Made by a program: the position numbers and the translations under genes. Below are positions 61,349 through 64,000 of a DNA stretch of 64,000 bases, in pieces (the first letter of the stretch is position 1; the number at the start of each line of letters is the position of its first letter). Origin of the DNA: Allosediminivita pacifica (GTDB taxonomy: Bacteria > Pseudomonadota > Alphaproteobacteria > Rhodobacterales > Rhodobacteraceae); NCBI RefSeq assembly GCF_003054175.1, contig NZ_QBKN01000002.1, positions 186,001-250,000 on the forward strand. The letters are read 5' to 3'. The notes beneath the pieces are model-generated. The model had not been told where the DNA came from. It was given only the letters and a program-made list of their open reading frames with translations, and ran no database searches.

Positions 61349-61762
61349 CTACCGTTCCGCGCTGCCGGGCGGCAGGTCGGACTTGCGGATGACGAACTGC
61401 CCCTCGCGCGATATGTAGCCCCGGTGGCAGACCGGCTTGCCCTCGCGGGTCAGGATCGGCGCCATGTAGCCTTCGATCCCGTCGTCCATGATCCAGTGCT
61501 GGCAGCCGTCGGGATCAGTCCAGATGCCGGGACGGAAGACCTCGCCCTTCAAGACCACGCGCCCGCCGGGCGTGGTGGCGATGACCCGCCCGCCGCCGCG
61601 CAGCGTCTCCATGGCGCCATCGCTCAGCCCGTTGATGCGGATCTGTTCGCCGGTCTCCTCGTCGATCACGATGGGCTCGGCCGCGAGCTGGCCTGCCCCC
61701 AGCAGCGCCGCGAACGCCACCAGCACGGCGCGGACATGGGTCTTCACAAAGATCCTCGTCAT
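61349..61762 (-). CDS. Small exported protein with a GCQ-W-DDG-EGYM module
   Basis: The 137-residue protein has a signal peptide ending near GQLAAEP and no lipobox. After a Val/Ile-rich region containing GGRVIATTPGGRVVLKGEVF comes GIWTDPDGCQHWIMDDG and EGYMAPILTREGKPVC, the same module as in the neighbour 12 bases downstream. It ends in a polar tail. GGGGAGGAG precedes the ATG. A palindrome and promoter-like AT-rich stretch lie upstream. No known domain is recognised. Confidence 0.8.
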   Translation of the reverse strand: MTRIFVKTHVRAVLVAFAALLGAGQLAAEPIVIDEETGEQIRINGLSDGAMETLRGGGRVIATTPGGRVVLKGEVFRPGIWTDPDGCQHWIMDDGIEGYMAPILTREGKPVCHRGYISREGQFVIRKSDLPPGSAER

Positions 61763-61826
61763 GGGCTCCTCCCCGAAGGCGGCCCACTGCGGAGGGGACG
61801 CCGAGTCCCTCCTGATTATCAGCTAT

Positions 61827-61839
61827 TTACGCAGCGTAA
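61827..61839. promoter_or_regulatory. Palindromic candidate regulatory site upstream of the small secreted genes
   Basis: TTACGC and GCGTAA flank a single central base in an AT-rich island of the otherwise GC-rich miaB-to-small-gene gap. On the minus strand a TGATAAT -10-like sequence lies just downstream. No regulator can be assigned. Confidence 0.4.
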
Positions 61840-61946
61840 TAGACGCATCACCTCAGAGGCCCGCTGCAAGTGGCATTCCCGCAAGACGAAGTGCCCCGCA
61901 CGACCAGAACTCGGCAAACGGGTTAGCCGCTTGGGAGGACGTCGCT

Positions 61947-63272
61947 TCAGGCGAGTTGCAGCGCCTCGCCCGAGAGCGAGTTCGGCCCCGAAGCTGTGAT
62001 CCGCATCCGCACCAGATCGCCGGGAACGTGACCCGCGGCATCGAAATGCACCGCATGCAGGTACTCCGACTTGCCGACCATCTGGCCCTCGAACCGGCCC
62101 GGCTTTTCGACCAGCACCGAGACCTCGCGCCCGACCATGCTGTCCTGCACGGCGCGCTGCTGTTCGGTCAGCAGCGCCTGCAGGCGCCGCAGACGGTCGT
62201 CCTTGACCTCTTCCGACAGCTGGTCGCGCTCGGCGGCCGGTGTCCCGGGGCGCGTCGAATACTTGAACGAGAAAGCCGAGCCGTAGCCCGCCGCCCGCAC
62301 GATATCCATCGTTGCCTGGAAATCCTCTTCGGTCTCTTCCGGGAAGCCCACGATGAAGTCGCCAGACAGATGCAGGTCGGGGCGCGCAGCGCGCAGCCGG
62401 TCGATCAGCTTGAGGTAGCTCTCCGCCGTATGCGAGCGGTTCATGCGCTTGAGGATCTTGTCGCTGCCCGCCTGGACCGGCAGGTGCAGGTAGGGCATCA
62501 GCTTGGAACAGCTGCCATGCGCCTCGATTAGGTCCTCGTCCATGTCGTTGGGGTGCGAGGTGGTGAAGCGAATGCGCGCCAGCCCGTCGATCTCGCTCAG
62601 CGCCCAGATGAGCCGCGCCAGAGACCATTCCCGCCCGTCGGCCCCCTGCCCGTGATAGGCGTTCACGTTCTGGCCCAGCAGCGTGATCTCGCGCACGCCG
62701 CGCTCGACCAAGTCGCGCGCCTCCTCCAAGATGCGGGTCGCCGGGCGGCTGACCTCGGCCCCGCGGGTGTAGGGCACCACGCAGAAGGCGCAGAACTTGT
62801 CGCAGCCCTCCTGCACGGTCAGGAAGGCCGTGGGCCCGCGCTTGGCCTTGGGGCGGCGCTTGAGCTTCTCGAACTTGTCTTCCTCGGGGAAATCGGTGTC
62901 GAGCGCCTTTTCGCCGGCGCGCGCCCGCGCCTCAAGCTGCGGCAGGCGGTGGTAGCTCTGCGGACCGACGACCAGATCGACCAGCGGCTGGCGGCGCATG
63001 ATCTCGGCGCCCTCGGCCTGGGCCACGCAGCCGGCCACGCCGATGCGCAGATCGGGCCGCTCGGCCTTGAGGTGCTTGAAGCGGCCCAGCTCGGAATAGA
63101 CCTTCTCGGCGGCCTTTTCCCGGATGTGACAGGTGTTCAGCAGGATCAGGTCGGCATCTTCGGGCGTGTCGGTCCGTTCGTAGCCCTGGAGCGACTCCTC
63201 CATGCGCTCGCTGTCGTAGACGTTCATCTGACAGCCATATGTCTTGATGAAGAGCTTCTTCGCCTCGGTCAT
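61947..63272 (-). CDS. miaB: tRNA-2-methylthio-N6-dimethylallyladenosine synthase
   Basis: MiaB adds the 2-methylthio group to i6A37 of tRNAs. The 441-residue radical-SAM methylthiotransferase has the N-terminal cluster domain cysteines ([24 protein letters not shown]), the radical-SAM motif [15 protein letters not shown] and a C-terminal TRAM domain ([20 protein letters not shown], approximate end). AAAGGACGCG precedes the ATG. It heads the conserved miaB-phoH-ybeY-corC-lnt cluster, here with two small genes inserted after it. Confidence 0.97.
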   Translation of the reverse strand: MTEAKKLFIKTYGCQMNVYDSERMEESLQGYERTDTPEDADLILLNTCHIREKAAEKVYSELGRFKHLKAERPDLRIGVAGCVAQAEGAEIMRRQPLVDLVVGPQSYHRLPQLEARARAGEKALDTDFPEEDKFEKLKRRPKAKRGPTAFLTVQEGCDKFCAFCVVPYTRGAEVSRPATRILEEARDLVERGVREITLLGQNVNAYHGQGADGREWSLARLIWALSEIDGLARIRFTTSHPNDMDEDLIEAHGSCSKLMPYLHLPVQAGSDKILKRMNRSHTAESYLKLIDRLRAARPDLHLSGDFIVGFPEETEEDFQATMDIVRAAGYGSAFSFKYSTRPGTPAAERDQLSEEVKDDRLRRLQALLTEQQRAVQDSMVGREVSVLVEKPGRFEGQMVGKSEYLHAVHFDAAGHVPGDLVRMRITASGPNSLSGEALQLA

Positions 63273-63751
63273 CGCGCGTCCTTTCGCGTGGCGGCGCGCC
63301 TGCGCCCGGCCAGCCTTGTCTCAGTGGCCGCGGATACAGCAAAACCCCTCGCCCTTGCAATGCACCCGGCAGTACTCCGGTGCGGTGGCGAGCGCCGCGC
63401 AAACGGTCAAACCGCTCGGAAACGGCAAGCATGCTTACCAATTGCTTGCGGTCACGGGACCAGAGTCTTATCGCTGGCAAGGGCGCAGGATCGACAGGAT
63501 CCCGTATTTCGCGCCTCTCAGGGGCCGTCGGCAAGCCCCGATCTCATGTTTGGATTAGGGAAGATATCGCACATGCCAGTCCATGGCAGCCAAACTCCAC
63601 GTCGAGGCACTGCGTCTCCGGCCATCGCCGCACCATCAGAAAAGTTACCGCCTCGCGGGAACCTATCGCGCGACTCCTGCATCCCCCCTCGACTCCACGT
63701 AGGCGCCAGATGTCGCCGCATGCTCAACCCCGAAACGACGGAGGCTCTTGT
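63273..63751. other. Gene-free region upstream of miaB
   Basis: No supported gene is present on either strand in about 480 bp. Near 63425-63449 lies GCAAGC with GCTTGC in inverted orientation, containing the perfect 10-bp palindrome AAGCATGCTT (63427-63436). The region must hold the promoters for miaB (minus) and for the GNAT-like gene (plus). I see no clear sigma-70 promoter and no structured RNA family. Confidence 0.5.
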
Positions 63752-64000
63752 ATGGCACTGACCGTCCGTCCCCTACACGAAGGCGACGTCGGCATCTGGC
63801 GCGCGCTCGTGAACGAGATGACAGAGCTCTATCCCCACGCGCTGCACGCAAGCGCCGAAGAGGCGCGGCGCATCCCCGAAGAGAGGGTGGCCGCCGCGCT
63901 GGCAGGTGGCAGGCGTTTCGGGATTTTCGAGACGAACGCCGATGAGGACGAAGCTGACTGCGTCGGGCTCGCAGCCCTGACCATACCCGCGCCCTTCCGC
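63752..64000 (+). CDS. GNAT-like N-acetyltransferase, truncated by the window edge
   Basis: An open frame runs from an ATG with GGAGG upstream to the end of the window (83 codons). The translated N-terminus, LTVRPLHEGDVGIWRALVNE, then RFGIFETN and CVGLAAL, looks like the first strand-helix and later strands of a GNAT acyltransferase. The acetyl-CoA loop would lie beyond the window. Coding potential is good; the family call is provisional. Confidence 0.6.
   Translation, partial: MALTVRPLHEGDVGIWRALVNEMTELYPHALHASAEEARRIPEERVAAALAGGRRFGIFETNADEDEADCVGLAALTIPAPFR

Overview
The window is a high-GC chromosomal segment from an alphaproteobacterium of the Rhodobacterales (Roseobacter/Rhodobacteraceae type). 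The evidence is the Rhodobacteraceae-style gene order (miaB-phoH-ybeY-corC-lnt-metK; aroA-cmk; rpsA-ihfB-lapA-trpF), a SAM/SAH riboswitch in front of metK (a class known from this order), proteins such as DUF2125 and a CP4-like class II EPSP synthase, and a dispersed GC-hairpin/AAGAAG repeat. No prophage, transposase, CRISPR array, rRNA or plasmid replication gene was seen. Coding density is about 90 percent and most of the content is core metabolism.

Layout. 1-5.3 kb: 3' part of ribF, a cysteine-cluster protein and a threonine aldolase-like enzyme in one overlapping unit, then hspQ, an SLT-domain lipoprotein, lolA, sufE and a small lipoprotein. 5.3-5.8 kb: a long gene-free, dyad-rich gap. 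5.8-17.7 kb: ftsK with a DapC-like aminotransferase, an amidase divergent from a UbiH-type hydroxylase, a DUF2125 protein, an SDR/crotonase pair, and a hydrolase/haloacid dehalogenase pair. 17.9-28.5 kb: an FKBP isomerase, pcaD, metG, an SDR, two convergent related MFS carriers, truB, pcaB and a zinc alcohol dehydrogenase. 28.5-33.9 kb: an SH3 protein, a MarR-MFS-HlyD export operon with a visible operator, and an enolase-superfamily gene translationally coupled to an ArsR regulator of persulfide-sensor (SqrR/BigR) type. 34-43.3 kb: an acyl-CoA synthetase, an ABC exporter, tRNA-Gly(TCC) with a clear promoter, a cupin, a TauE/SafE permease, a DUF1992-methyltransferase-SRAP operon and a 5'-nucleotidase. 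43.5-52.7 kb: DUF952-pyrD meeting trpF-lapA-ihfB-rpsA, then a nitroreductase, DUF4168, cmk-aroA and trmB. 52.8-55.5 kb: a small accessory block (two exported enzymes and an NmrA/YtfG-like oxidoreductase divergent from an HxlR regulator). 55.6-63.3 kb: metK under its riboswitch, lnt, corC, ybeY, phoH, two related small secreted proteins and miaB. The right edge holds the start of a GNAT-like acetyltransferase.

The least explained signals are: (1) a repeat family of seven copies, six of which sit at a nearly fixed distance from the stop codon of a gene on the opposite strand; (2) a pair of small exported paralogues sharing a two-cysteine module, inserted into the miaB-phoH operon; (3) a persulfide-sensor-type ArsR encoded in one operon with an enolase-superfamily enzyme; (4) a pcaD leader in which a terminator-like hairpin holds the Shine-Dalgarno sequence; and (5) a structured 470-bp gap upstream of the ftsK 3' end.
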